36,490 nt of DNA from an uncultured Lachnospiraceae bacterium (GTDB taxonomy: Bacteria > Bacillota > Clostridia > Lachnospirales > Lachnospiraceae). Below, piece after piece: positions 15,945 to 24,496 of the stretch. Position numbers and translations under genes: made by a program. Positions within the stretch are counted from its first letter, which is position 1. Each line of letters starts with the position of its first letter. The stretch covers positions 1-36,490 of the forward strand of contig CALWLM010000048.1 in NCBI GenBank assembly GCA_944381515.1, given 5' to 3'. A model generated the notes under the pieces. The model ran no database searches. It was not told where the DNA came from and saw only the letters and a program-made list of their open reading frames with translations.

Positions 15945-15977
15945 AAAAAAAGGCGAAGCCCGCCTGCGGACTCCGCC
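15945..15977 (-). terminator. Intrinsic terminator of adhE
   Basis: Stem GGCGGAGTCCGC / GCGGGCTTCGCC (12 bp, two wobbles) with a two-base apical gap, then seven T on the minus strand, 23 bases after the adhE stop. Confidence 0.9.
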
Positions 15978-15999
15978 TCCGTCATTTTATTCTTGTAAT

Positions 16000-18612
16000 T
16001 TATTCTCCATAGTAAGCTTTCAGATACAGCTCCTTTATCTCGCTCATCAGCGGGTATCTGGGATTGGCCGCCGTGCACTGATCGTCAAATGCCTGCTCCG
16101 TCATGGCATCCAGCGTATCCAGGAAATGCTTCTCGTCTACGCCGTACTCCTTGATGGACTTTTTGATTCCGATCTTTCCCTTCAGCTCTTCCAGACCGGC
16201 GATAAGCTTCTCGAAGCACTCCTTATCGTCCTTGCCGGTAAAGCCGCAGTAGCGGGCGATCTCCGCATAGCGGGCCAGGGTGTGAGGATACTGATACTGC
16301 GGGAAGGTGCCCATCTTGGTCGGCACTTCCTCCGCATTGTAGCGCATCACATAGGTCAGCACCAGGGCGTTTGCCACGCCGTGAGGCAGATGATGGAAGG
16401 CGCCCAGCTTGTGAGCCATAGAGTGGTTCAGACCCAGGAAGGCGTTGGCAAAGGCCATACCGGCCAGGCAGGATGCGTCGGCCATCTTGCAGCGGGCCTC
16501 CACGTCGGCAGCGCCCTTCTCATAAGCGCGGGGCAGATATTCAAATACGTTCTTGGCCGCCTTAAGCGCCATGCTGTCGGTATAATCGCTTGCCATCATA
16601 GACACATAGGCCTCGATAGCATGGGTCATAACGTCAATACCGGAGGCGCTGGTCAGGCCCTTAGGCATGGTCATCATATTGTCGGGATCGACAATGGCCA
16701 TATTGGGCAGCAGGGCGTAGTCGGCCAGCGGGTATTTCACACCGGTGGTTTCATCGGTAATAACGGCAAAAGGCGTCACCTCGGAACCGGTTCCGGCAGA
16801 AGTAGGGATGGCAACGAAATAGGCCTTTTCTCCCATCTTGGGGAAGGTGTAGACTCTCTTGCGGATATCCATGAAATCCATAGCCATATCCTTGAAGTCC
16901 ACGTCGGGATGCTCATACATCACCCACATAATCTTGGCTGCGTCCATAGCGGAACCGCCGCCCAGGGCGATAATCACATCGGGGCCGAAGGAAGTCATCT
17001 GCTCGGCGCCCTTCTTTGCGCAGGCCAGAGTCGGATCGGGCTCTACATCGTAGAAGCAGGCATAGCGGATTCCCATCTCATCCAGCTTATCCGTGATCGG
17101 CTTGGTATAATTGTTCTGATACAGGAACTGGTCGGTGACAATAAAGGCGCGCTTTTTGTCCATCACATTTTTCAGTTCATCCAGAGCCACAGGCATGCAG
17201 CCCTTCTTAAAGTATACCTTCTCCGGGGTACGCAGCCACAGCATATTTTCTCTCCTCTCCGCCACGGTCTTGATGTTCAGAAGCTGTTTCACGCCTACGT
17301 TCTCCGATACGGAGTTGCCGCCCCAGGAGCCGCAGCCCAGCGTAAGGGAAGGAAGCAGCTTAAAATTATACAGATCTCCGATACCGCCCTGAGCAGAAGG
17401 AGTGTTGATCAGAATACGGCAGGTCTTCATGGCGGCCGCATGCTTTGCCAGCTTCTCCTGCTCCGTTGCCGTATTGACATACAGAGAGGATGTATGGCCA
17501 TAGCCTCCATCGGCTACCAGCCTCTCAGCCTTGGCGATGGCCTCGTCAAAGTCCTTTGCCTTATACATGGCCAGCACCGGGGAAAGCTTCTCGTGGGCGA
17601 ACTCCTCAGACAGCTCCACGGACTCCACCTCGCCAATCAGAATCTTGGTGTTCTCCGGCACGTCCACACCAGCCAGAGCTGCGATCGTATGCGCTTTCTG
17701 TCCCACAATCTTTGCATTGAGGGCCCCGTTAATCAGGATCGTCTTACGTACCTTATCCGTCTCCTGGGGGTTCAGGAAATAGCAGCCTCTCTTGGCAAAT
17801 TCTGCTTTAACGTCCTCATAAATGCTCTCCAGCACGATTACCGACTGCTCGGAAGCGCAGATCATGCCGTTATCAAAGGTCTTGGAATGAATCAGAGAAT
17901 TTACCGCCAGCTGAATATCTGCCGAATCATCGATGATAGCAGGCGTATTGCCAGGTCCCACGCCTACAGCGGGCTTGCCGGAAGAATAGGCCGCCTTAAC
18001 CATGCCGGGGCCGCCGGTAGCCAGGATCAGATCCGCCTCCCGCATAACCTCTCCCGTCATATCCAGAGAGGGCTTATCAATCCAGGCGATAATTCCCTCG
18101 GGAGCGCCGGCCTTCACCGCCGCATCCAGAACCACCTTGGCCGCCGCGATGGTGCAGGCCTTGGCGCGGGGATGGGGACTGATAATGATGGCGTTACGGG
18201 TCTTAAGGGCGATCAGGGACTTAAAAATCGCCGTAGAGGTGGGATTGGTGGTAGGAATCACCGCCGCGATGATGCCCACCGGCTCGGCGATCCGCTTGTA
18301 ACCGTAGGCCTTATCCTCCTCAATAACGCCGCAGGTTTTTGTGTGTTTATAAGCATTATAGATATACTCGGCCGCGTAGTGATTCTTGATTACCTTATCC
18401 TCGACCACGCCCATGCCAGTCTCCTCCACAGCCATTTTGGCCAGGGGAATTCTATGCTGGTTGGCCGCCATCGCCGCCGCCTTAAAAATCGCGTCTACCT
18501 GTTCCTGCGTATATGTGGCAAAAATTCTCTGAGCCTCGCGCAGCTGTTTCATGCGCTCCTGCAGAGCTTCCATGTTGTCAACTACCATTGCTGTTTCTTT
18601 CTTCTGAGCCAT
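16000..18612 (-). CDS. adhE: Bifunctional acetaldehyde-CoA / alcohol dehydrogenase
   Basis: An 870-residue fusion enzyme that turns acetyl-CoA into acetaldehyde and then ethanol, using two NADH, so regenerating NAD+ in fermentation. Residues 1-440 are the aldehyde dehydrogenase half (IPTTNPTSTAIFK; GPGMVKAAYSSGKPAVGVGPGN; catalytic Cys in MICASEQ). Residues 450-870 are the iron-dependent alcohol dehydrogenase half (ALGGGSAMDAAK; iron ligands in GLNHSMAHKLGAFHHLPHG). AdhE normally forms long spirosome filaments. I chose the ATG with AGGAGG six bases upstream; the in-frame codon 15 residues earlier has no such site. It is a single-gene unit with its own promoter and terminator and a leader of about 127 bases. 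Confidence 0.98.
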   Translation of the reverse strand: MAQKKETAMVVDNMEALQERMKQLREAQRIFATYTQEQVDAIFKAAAMAANQHRIPLAKMAVEETGMGVVEDKVIKNHYAAEYIYNAYKHTKTCGVIEEDKAYGYKRIAEPVGIIAAVIPTTNPTSTAIFKSLIALKTRNAIIISPHPRAKACTIAAAKVVLDAAVKAGAPEGIIAWIDKPSLDMTGEVMREADLILATGGPGMVKAAYSSGKPAVGVGPGNTPAIIDDSADIQLAVNSLIHSKTFDNGMICASEQSVIVLESIYEDVKAEFAKRGCYFLNPQETDKVRKTILINGALNAKIVGQKAHTIAALAGVDVPENTKILIGEVESVELSEEFAHEKLSPVLAMYKAKDFDEAIAKAERLVADGGYGHTSSLYVNTATEQEKLAKHAAAMKTCRILINTPSAQGGIGDLYNFKLLPSLTLGCGSWGGNSVSENVGVKQLLNIKTVAERRENMLWLRTPEKVYFKKGCMPVALDELKNVMDKKRAFIVTDQFLYQNNYTKPITDKLDEMGIRYACFYDVEPDPTLACAKKGAEQMTSFGPDVIIALGGGSAMDAAKIMWVMYEHPDVDFKDMAMDFMDIRKRVYTFPKMGEKAYFVAIPTSAGTGSEVTPFAVITDETTGVKYPLADYALLPNMAIVDPDNMMTMPKGLTSASGIDVMTHAIEAYVSMMASDYTDSMALKAAKNVFEYLPRAYEKGAADVEARCKMADASCLAGMAFANAFLGLNHSMAHKLGAFHHLPHGVANALVLTYVMRYNAEEVPTKMGTFPQYQYPHTLARYAEIARYCGFTGKDDKECFEKLIAGLEELKGKIGIKKSIKEYGVDEKHFLDTLDAMTEQAFDDQCTAANPRYPLMSEIKELYLKAYYGE

Positions 18613-18745
18613 TGCGTTCCTCCTGATAACTTTCATAATTGGTGTTGTCTGCGTCAATAGACACCGACAGATACATTCTTATGTTGCAGTATCGTGCGCA
18701 GTATTCATTGCTTTTGTTTTGTTCGATATTTCTTTAACGATTTGT

Positions 18746-18774
18746 ATTATACTTTCAAAATTCAAATCCGTCAA
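18746..18774 (-). promoter_or_regulatory. Sigma-A promoter of adhE
   Basis: TTGACG, 17 bases, TATAAT, with a predicted start near 18739. The leader (18613-18739) has no riboswitch that I recognise, and I see no convincing Rex palindrome. Confidence 0.88.
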
Positions 18775-18818
18775 TAGATATGTTATTTTTTTGTCGTTTA
18801 ATATTAGACGAAGTTTGT

Positions 18819-18851
18819 CAAAAAAGAACTCCCTTTTTCGTCAAAAGGGAG
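18819..18851 (-). terminator. Intrinsic terminator after pgeF
   Basis: Stem CTCCCTTTT / AAAAGGGAG with a short loop, then TTCTTTTTT on the minus strand. It closes the rplS-to-pgeF gene run 77 bases after the pgeF stop and lies just upstream of the adhE promoter. Confidence 0.88.
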
Positions 18852-18927
18852 AAATTCTCTTTTCACCTGTCTTTCCTCCGTCAAATTTCTCAATTTTACC
18901 GGCAGGAAAAAGGGTTTTTATATATTT

Positions 18928-19788
18928 TTACCGAAGGCAAAGGAATCCGCCCATATTGCCGCGCCTCCCTTTACTTCCCCGATGGGAAAAAAGGAGCTCT
19001 TTGTTGCAGCAGGTACATATATCTGTCACCGTGATATTCTCCGCCTTAATACCGGCTTTTTGCAAAATCCGCTCATTGGCCCGCTGCAAATCCAGATGGT
19101 ATTTCCCCGGTCTGCCCGGATAAGGCTTCAGCACATCGGCGGGAAGCGCCTGTCCCCATCCTGCCGCAAAGGCCTCCGCCACGTCCTCTCCCACCTCATA
19201 GCAGGCGGCGCAGATACTGGGACCAATCCCGGCAATGAGATCCTCCGGCCGGCAGCCATAAGCCTGCTCCATGGCCTCCACGGTCCGCTGCCCCATACGG
19301 CCCACCGTCCCCCGCCAGCCCGAATGCGAGGATGCGATTACCCGCCGCACCGGATCTATAAAAAAGAGAGGCACGCAGTCCGCATAGGAAGTGACCAATG
19401 TGATTCCCGGCACATCGGTCATCAGTCCGTCAATATCCCGATAGTCTCTGTCCCGGACAACTCCTTTGCCCGCATCCTCCTCGGTCACCTGACGGATATT
19501 TACAGTGTGCGTCTGCCAGGAAAGCACCATTCTGGACATATCTGCCTCCAGCGCCGCGGCCATCCGCTGGTAATTCTCCTGAATGTTAGCCGCTTCATCT
19601 CCTCGTCCCCGGGCAAAATTCATCGAAGCGCAGTCCCCGGTACTGACGCCCCCCAGACGGGTGGAAAAACCATGCTTCACCAGACCGGTCTTCTCAAAGG
19701 ATGGAAACGTCAAAAAGGGAACTCCCTCCCGAATCTGAAGCCGCATCACTTCTTCCGGCCCCTTTCGAATGAATGTGATTTTTTCCAT
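18928..19788 (-). CDS. pgeF: Laccase-domain purine nucleoside phosphorylase family protein (YfiH)
   Basis: A 286-residue protein of the YfiH/YlmD family. The metal-site motifs are present: SYADCVPLFF, ASSHSGWRGTVG and the C-terminal CTCCNKELLFSHR with GIGPSICAACYEVG before it. The family was first called polyphenol oxidase or laccase-like; later work assigns purine nucleoside phosphorylase/adenosine deaminase activity, and PgeF in E. coli a role in correcting peptidoglycan stem peptides. I cannot choose among these from sequence. GGAGAGGAGG precedes the ATG. It is the last gene of the rplS-lepB-rbgA-lepB-rnhB-yraN run. Confidence 0.9.
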   Translation of the reverse strand: MEKITFIRKGPEEVMRLQIREGVPFLTFPSFEKTGLVKHGFSTRLGGVSTGDCASMNFARGRGDEAANIQENYQRMAAALEADMSRMVLSWQTHTVNIRQVTEEDAGKGVVRDRDYRDIDGLMTDVPGITLVTSYADCVPLFFIDPVRRVIASSHSGWRGTVGRMGQRTVEAMEQAYGCRPEDLIAGIGPSICAACYEVGEDVAEAFAAGWGQALPADVLKPYPGRPGKYHLDLQRANERILQKAGIKAENITVTDICTCCNKELLFSHRGSKGRRGNMGGFLCLR

Positions 19789-19878
19789 TGCCGTTCCTCC
19801 TCTCCGTTTTCCTGTTTGCCTGCTTCCGTCTTCCCCTCTTCTATTGTCCCTCTTCTGTTGACCCGCTTCTGTTGCCGC

Positions 19879-20295
19879 CTACCAGCCTCCAAAAGCGTTG
19901 GGTATCCACCGAACGGCTGTTTTTTGCGCAGGTTTTCCACCGAGATCCGGCGCCTGTTCACAATTTCCACTGCTGCTGTCCTGTAAGGCCAGCACGTCAA
20001 AGCGGCAGGGCGTATCCTCCGGCAGCCGGCGCTCTTTCAGATACCAGGACGCCGCCAGAAAAATTTTTCTCTGCTTATGGGAATCAACCGCCTCCGCCGG
20101 ATCGCCGCTTATGGCCGTCCGCCGGTATTTTACCTCACAGAACACATAGGTTCTCCCATCCCGCGCCACAATATCGATCTCTCCGGCTTTGCACCGGTAA
20201 TTGCGTTCAACAATGGAAAGGCCCTGTTTCTCCAAAAAGGCAGCCGCATACTCCTCATAACGGCTGCCAATCTCTCTGTTATTCCGACGTACCAT
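19879..20295 (-). CDS. yraN: UPF0102 family protein, YraN-like
   Basis: A 138-residue protein of the YraN/UPF0102 family, with a restriction-endonuclease-like fold. Motifs seen are GSRYEEYAAAFLEKQGL, NYRCKAGEIDIVARDG (catalytic Glu-Ile-Asp) and FCEVKYRR (Glu-x-Lys); the family typically follows rnhB. The C-terminal 30 residues (GNCEQAPDLGGKPAQ) look disordered and extend beyond the usual core. The start follows GGGGGGAG; the codon 15 residues upstream has no site. Its cellular role remains unknown; a nuclease or recombination-related role is inferred from the fold. Confidence 0.93.
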   Translation of the reverse strand: MVRRNNREIGSRYEEYAAAFLEKQGLSIVERNYRCKAGEIDIVARDGRTYVFCEVKYRRTAISGDPAEAVDSHKQRKIFLAASWYLKERRLPEDTPCRFDVLALQDSSSGNCEQAPDLGGKPAQKTAVRWIPNAFGGW

Positions 20296-20358
20296 CTTAT
20301 TTTCTCCCCCCTGGAGCTTTTGACACAGAATGCTCCCCAAAGCCGGCGGCCATAGACC

Positions 20359-21033
20359 CTATACAAAATTCCCGATAAAAGTCCGGCGGTGAATGGGGCT
20401 GGGACCATACTGGCGGATGGCCGCAATATGCGCCGCCGTACCATAGCCCTTGTGCCCGGCAAAACCATATTCCGGATAGATTGCGTCATACTCCTTCATC
20501 ATTCTGTCCCTGGTCACCTTGGCAATGACACTGGCACAGGCAATGGAAATACTCTTGGCGTCCCCCTTTATAATGGGCACCTGGGGAATCTCCACATCCG
20601 GAATGCGCACCGCATCGTTAAGCAGTACATCCGGGCGGACAGAAAGCTGCCCAATGGCCTGGCGCATCGCCTCATAGGTAGCCTGCAGGATATTGATCTC
20701 GTCAATGCGGGCCGCCGGCACCACACCTACTCCCACAGACAGCGCCTTCTCCAGAATCTCAGGGTACAGAGCTTCCCTGCGCTTCTCCGTCAGCTTCTTG
20801 GAATCGTTCACATAGGGAATCACAAGACCGGCAGGCAGAATCACCGCCGCCGCTACCACCGGTCCTGCCAGAGGTCCCCGTCCGGCCTCGTCAATCCCGC
20901 AAATATATGTACAGCTTTCCTCATACTGACGCTCATACGAACGCATGCCTTCCAAGCGTTCCCGTTCCAGACGCTCCTTTTCTTCGCGCCGTCTCTGCCT
21001 CTCCTCTTTGGTTATCTTTGTTTTCTCCGCCAT
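20359..21033 (-). CDS. rnhB: Ribonuclease HII
   Basis: A 224-residue endonuclease that cuts the RNA strand of RNA-DNA hybrids and removes single ribonucleotides from DNA. The active-site blocks are [16 protein letters not shown] (Asp, Glu), [31 protein letters not shown] and the final [14 protein letters not shown]. The first ~40 residues are an extra Lys/Glu/Arg-rich helix, likely a coiled coil, not needed for the fold. The start uses GGGAGG seven bases upstream. It is placed between lepB and yraN, as in many Clostridia. Confidence 0.97.
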   Translation of the reverse strand: MAEKTKITKEERQRRREEKERLERERLEGMRSYERQYEESCTYICGIDEAGRGPLAGPVVAAAVILPAGLVIPYVNDSKKLTEKRREALYPEILEKALSVGVGVVPAARIDEINILQATYEAMRQAIGQLSVRPDVLLNDAVRIPDVEIPQVPIIKGDAKSISIACASVIAKVTRDRMMKEYDAIYPEYGFAGHKGYGTAAHIAAIRQYGPSPIHRRTFIGNFV

Positions 21034-21059
21034 CCCATATCCTCCCATCTGCCAGTCTG

Positions 21060-21653
21060 TTACTGATGCCTCAGAAAGCCCAGCCGGTCAAAGGGATAGA
21101 TACAGACAAAGGCTTTGCCCACGATCTGATCGCGGCTCACGTTGCCGACAGCCGGATCGCGGCTGTCGGAACTGACATTGCGATTGTCTCCCAGAACAAA
21201 GTATTCATCCTCACCCAAGGTCACCGGCGAATTGGCCCGTCCTGAGTTTTCCATCAGAGCATTTCCATAGTCTTCTTCCAAAAGTACTCCGTTTATATAA
21301 ATCCGCCCGTCCTCGATAAGCACCGTTTCTCCCGGCAGACCGATAATCCGCTTGATATAATAACTGTTTTCTCCCTCAGGATAATGAAAAACTACAATAT
21401 CATATCGCTTCGGATCAGTAAAGCGATAACTCAGTTTATCCACAATCAGATTGTCCCCATCCTCCAGGGTGGGCGACATGGAAGAGCCATCCACTACGGT
21501 TTTCTGCGCCACAAAAAAGATTACCGCCAGGCAGACCAGAAAAAGAAACAGACCATATAGCAAAACGCTGCTGATCTCATAGGCATAGTACCGCCTGCGG
21601 TTTCTTCTCCGTCTGGCAGACATGGTCCTTCTTCCATCCTCCGTCACGTCCAT
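21060..21653 (-). CDS. lepB: Type I signal peptidase, second copy
   Basis: A 197-residue membrane signal peptidase that removes Sec/Tat signal peptides outside the membrane. After an Arg-rich cytosolic start ([10 protein letters not shown]) there is one membrane helix (residues 28-50). The catalytic Ser58 is in [13 protein letters not shown] and Lys101 in [12 protein letters not shown]; boxes D and E ([16 protein letters not shown]) follow. The ATG begins one base after the rbgA stop and uses the GGAGGG inside rbgA. It is clearly related to the copy at 22542 but diverged. Confidence 0.96.
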   Translation of the reverse strand: MDVTEDGRRTMSARRRRNRRRYYAYEISSVLLYGLFLFLVCLAVIFFVAQKTVVDGSSMSPTLEDGDNLIVDKLSYRFTDPKRYDIVVFHYPEGENSYYIKRIIGLPGETVLIEDGRIYINGVLLEEDYGNALMENSGRANSPVTLGEDEYFVLGDNRNVSSDSRDPAVGNVSRDQIVGKAFVCIYPFDRLGFLRHQ

Positions 21654-21654
21654 G

Positions 21655-22500
21655 TCATCCCTCCGGCTCTTCCAGCGTGATCCGTCCCAGGCGGCCGCTG
21701 CGAAAATCCTCCAGAATCAGCCTGGCCGCCCGCTCATAGTCCAGCTCTCCGCCTTTGCCGATGCAGCCCCGCACTCCGGCAATGCTGTTAAGAACCGCCG
21801 CCTCACCGGCTGTCTCCTCCAAACCATACCGCTCGCATAAAACCTGCGGATATTCCTGCTGCAGAAAAGAAATCAGCCACAAAGACAGCTCCGCCGGATC
21901 TACGATCGTATCGCTGATAGCTCCCGCCGCCGCCAGACGGCAGCCCACCTGCTGGTCCTCGAACTTGGGCCAGAGAATACCGGGAGTATCCAGAAGCTCC
22001 ACTCCTTTGCCCAAACGAATCCACTGATTTCCTCTGGTGACCCCCGGCTTGTCCCCGGTGCGGGCCGCCGCGCGGCCGGCAAAGGTATTGATAAAAGTAG
22101 ACTTCCCAACATTCGGAATCCCTACCACCATTGCCCGAACCGGCCGGTTCAGGATTCCTCTGCGCCGGTCTCTTTCCCTTTTTTGCTGGCAGGCCTCTTC
22201 AATAACCCGCCGAACCTCCTTCATGGCTCCGGAAACTCTGGAATCCAGCAAGACCGTACGGCAGTTCTTCTCCTCAAACCATATCTTCCATTTCTCCGAC
22301 CGCTGCGGGTCCGCCAGATCGCTCTTATTTAAGAGAACCAGCCTTGCCTTGCCCGCGGCCAGCTTATCTATATCCGGATTTCTGCTGCTAAAGGGAACAC
22401 GGGCATCCAAAAGCTCGATGACCAGATCCACCAGCTTGATGTCTTCCTGCATATTTCTCTTTGCCTTGGTCATATGACCCGGATACCACTGAATATTCAT
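21655..22500 (-). CDS. rbgA: Ribosome biogenesis GTPase
   Basis: A 281-residue circularly permuted GTPase (YlqF/RbgA). The G4 motif LLNKSDLADP comes before G1 (GIPNVGKSTFINTF) and G3 (LLDTPGILWP), the permutation that marks this family. The start MNIQWYPGHMTKAKR is typical. In B. subtilis it is essential for late 50S assembly, acting near L6 and L16. It lies between two signal peptidase genes, in the rplS-rbgA-rnhB neighbourhood that is widely kept in Firmicutes. GAGAGGGGAC precedes the ATG. Confidence 0.97.
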   Translation of the reverse strand: MNIQWYPGHMTKAKRNMQEDIKLVDLVIELLDARVPFSSRNPDIDKLAAGKARLVLLNKSDLADPQRSEKWKIWFEEKNCRTVLLDSRVSGAMKEVRRVIEEACQQKRERDRRRGILNRPVRAMVVGIPNVGKSTFINTFAGRAAARTGDKPGVTRGNQWIRLGKGVELLDTPGILWPKFEDQQVGCRLAAAGAISDTIVDPAELSLWLISFLQQEYPQVLCERYGLEETAGEAAVLNSIAGVRGCIGKGGELDYERAARLILEDFRSGRLGRITLEEPEG

Positions 22501-22541
22501 CGTCGTCCCCTCTCTTTCTTCCCGCCTTGCTCTGCAGCAGA

Positions 22542-23105
22542 TCAGCGGATACTTCCCAGATTTTCAAAGGGACCGATACGAAACCATACCCGTCCAATGA
22601 TCTGAGATCGCTTTACATTACCGATACCGGCAAAACGGCTGTCCTCGCTGCTGTCCCGATTATCCCCCAGGACAAAATACTCATTTTCCCCCAGGACTAC
22701 CGGTTCGTCTGCCAGACCGCTGAGAGACACATGGGCGAGGGTTTCCTCCTCCAGAGGTACGCCGTCGATATACACGGTTTCATTCATAATCTGTACCGTC
22801 TCCCCGGGCAGACCGATCACTCGCTTTACGTAGGTCTTGGTTCCGCTGCCGTTTTCTTTTGTAAATACGATAATGTCGTAACGCTCCGGATCGCTGAAAT
22901 GATACTGGACCCGGTTGACTAAAACTACATCGTCTGCCGCCAGAACCGGTTCCATGGAATGTCCCGTCACCGTAACCCGGTCGCAAAAAAACAGTACCAC
23001 AAAAACGGCCAGCACGGCCACGGCAGCCAGATCGGCAGCCCAGTACACCGTACTGCGCAAAAGGTTCGTCTCTCTCTTTTCACGATTCAGCTCGCTGTAA
23101 TTCAT
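22542..23105 (-). CDS. lepB: Type I signal peptidase, first copy
   Basis: A 187-residue signal peptidase. One membrane helix spans residues 22-41; the catalytic Ser50 is in VTVTGHSMEPVL and Lys94 in TYVKRVIGLPGE, followed by [17 protein letters not shown] chose the ATG 11 bases after AAGGAG; two ATG codons further upstream would add 14-20 residues but have no ribosome binding site. It is located 98 bases after rplS, behind a stem-loop. Confidence 0.96.
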   Translation of the reverse strand: MNYSELNREKRETNLLRSTVYWAADLAAVAVLAVFVVLFFCDRVTVTGHSMEPVLAADDVVLVNRVQYHFSDPERYDIIVFTKENGSGTKTYVKRVIGLPGETVQIMNETVYIDGVPLEEETLAHVSLSGLADEPVVLGENEYFVLGDNRDSSEDSRFAGIGNVKRSQIIGRVWFRIGPFENLGSIR

Positions 23106-23156
23106 GGTCCCGTCTTCTCCTTGGTAATGTCCCGCCAATTCAGACATATATGGTAA

Positions 23157-23188
23157 GAGGGGCAAGTACCCGATCGTATTTGCCCCTC
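23157..23188 (-). other. Stem-loop between rplS and lepB
   Basis: Perfect 9-bp stem GAGGGGCAA / TTGCCCCTC with a 14-base loop, followed by TTACCATATATG. The T tract is poor; it may be a leaky terminator or an RNA stability element that sets the high rplS to lower lepB ratio. Confidence 0.55.
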
Positions 23189-23203
23189 AGTTCGCCATAC
23201 CTT

Positions 23204-23551
23204 TTATCTAATATACTCTTTGACCTTGGCGCTCTTGCCGGATCTCTGTCTCAGATAATTCAGCTTCGCCCGTCTTACCTTACCTCTTCTCACCACTTCG
23301 ATTTTCTCGATACGGGGAGAATGCACCGGCCAGGTTCTCTCCACGCCGACACCGTTGGAAGTCTTTCTCACGGTGAAGGTCTCGCGGATACCGCCGTTCT
23401 GTCTCTTCAGTACGGTTCCCTCAAATATCTGGATTCTCTCTCTGTTTCCCTCGCGGATCTTAGCATACACCTTGACGGTATCTCCTACGCGAAAGGGAGT
23501 GATCTCCTGCTTCAGCTGTGCATCTTCGATGCTCTTAATAATGTCGTTCAT
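23204..23551 (-). CDS. rplS: 50S ribosomal protein L19
   Basis: A 115-residue protein with the L19 patterns [34 protein letters not shown], and the closing [22 protein letters not shown]. It sits at the 30S-50S interface. AGGAGG precedes the ATG; the in-frame opening further upstream overlaps the 5' leader and is not used. In most Firmicutes trmD lies directly upstream; here 7.4 kb with two other genes intervenes and rplS has its own promoter. Confidence 0.99.
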   Translation of the reverse strand: MNDIIKSIEDAQLKQEITPFRVGDTVKVYAKIREGNRERIQIFEGTVLKRQNGGIRETFTVRKTSNGVGVERTWPVHSPRIEKIEVVRRGKVRRAKLNYLRQRSGKSAKVKEYIR

Positions 23552-23633
23552 GTGTGACCTCCTGCTCATTTGGATGTTCGTAAATGCCTTTCGCACCAGA
23601 GGACCATCTCTATTCATCTTTCACAACTGCTGT

Positions 23634-23662
23634 AGTTTATCACATTTCCCCCGGAAATGCAA
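23634..23662 (-). promoter_or_regulatory. Sigma-A promoter of rplS, with a dyad in the spacer
   Basis: TTGCAT, 17 bases, TAAACT, with TGTG before the -10 box. The spacer holds the perfect inverted repeat CATTTCC-GGG-GGAAATG. The predicted start is near 23627, giving a leader of about 76 bases. Confidence 0.75.
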
Positions 23663-23692
23663 GGGTTTTTCGTATTTTCCGGACGGATTTTC

Positions 23693-24304
23693 TCACCGTG
23701 CCTCCACGCCGGGCCTTAGAGCCGCGTTAGCCAGCGACCACTGGCAATCCTCCAGCCCCCTCTCCACCTCAGCCCACAAAAGCCAGGTCGCCATATCCGT
23801 AGTGCCTATTTCTGTTCCTTCATAATATAATGTAACTTCGATTTCCGAATCGTCCCGGTTAATGGCCTGAATCGACGGATGCGCAGAGCCGCTGGAGGTA
23901 GACACTTCAATTACTACCAGAGCCTTCTCTGCAAAAAAGCTGTCGTCATAGGCGTCCGTCTCCGCACTCAGCTCAGCAGGTACGTCCGACGCTGAAGTCA
24001 CATAGGACACCGATGCTTTATTCACCGTATAAGGGACTCGAATCCTTTCCCCTGAAACAAACGCCAGGCTCTCGCCCTGGGATTCTTCCGCCGTCTCTCC
24101 CACCTCAGGTCTGCCGGGTCTGATCTCCGGAGCCTGGGCAGATGCCTCCGTAACTCTCATGCTTTCTTCCTCCTGCGTTACTCCTTGCTGCGGCTGCGTC
24201 TCCGAAGTCTGATCTGTCCGTTCCGTCTGATTGCAGGAGCTCAGAATCAGAACTGTAAGGCAGACTATCGCAGCAATAAGCGAATATCTTCTTTTTCCGG
24301 TCAT
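23693..24304 (-). CDS. Putative lipoprotein of unknown function
   Basis: A 203-residue secreted lipoprotein. A Lys/Arg start, hydrophobic stretch and lipobox (LILSSC) predict lipidation on the cysteine near residue 24. Residues 25-75 are Glu/Gln/Thr-rich and probably disordered. Residues 80-203 form a beta-rich domain with FFAEKALVVIEVSTSSGSAH, a pattern that reminds me of PrcB-like domains (low confidence). It is downstream of the large subtilase, so it could be a partner or inhibitor of that protease, but only position suggests this. GGGAGG precedes the chosen ATG; a possible extended -10 (TGTGTAATAAT) lies upstream near 24376. Confidence 0.8.
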   Translation of the reverse strand: MTGKRRYSLIAAIVCLTVLILSSCNQTERTDQTSETQPQQGVTQEEESMRVTEASAQAPEIRPGRPEVGETAEESQGESLAFVSGERIRVPYTVNKASVSYVTSASDVPAELSAETDAYDDSFFAEKALVVIEVSTSSGSAHPSIQAINRDDSEIEVTLYYEGTEIGTTDMATWLLWAEVERGLEDCQWSLANAALRPGVEAR

Positions 24305-24392
24305 GGTGTTTTCCTCCCTTCTCCGGCAGCTATTGCAGACAAACTGCCCCTTTATTGTTCCGCTATATCTGTCATTATTACACATAAAGTGA

Positions 24393-24441
24393 AGGAAATC
24401 CAGAGTCATATTTCTTACAAAATATTAACTCTGGATTTCCT
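24393..24441. other. Long perfect inverted repeat between the subtilase and lipoprotein genes
   Basis: Arms of 14 bp without mismatch (AGGAAATCCAGAGT at 24393-24406, ACTCTGGATTTCCT at 24428-24441) with ATATTT/AAATAT pairing in the loop. Neither strand has a T tract. It probably blocks or stabilises the 3' end of the subtilase mRNA. Confidence 0.75.
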
Positions 24442-24496
24442 GTCTATTTCCGGCCTGCACCCGAAAATATCACGTCATGCAATAATTGCATTGCGA

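Noticed and set aside
16126-18660. An 844-codon open frame on the plus strand opposite adhE
   Set aside because: It is the mirror of the strongly coding adhE frame: His/Gly/Leu-rich, no ribosome binding site, no recognisable motif. Such shadows are common opposite GC-biased genes.
18719-18745. Possible Rex operator downstream of the adhE promoter
   Set aside because: GTTAAAGAAATATCGAAC has matching outer ends but poor inner symmetry and does not fit TTGTTAA-N4-TTAACAA.
23552-23627. L19 leader RNA upstream of rplS
   Set aside because: A short leader with some pairing exists, but I cannot match it to the known L19 leader consensus with confidence.
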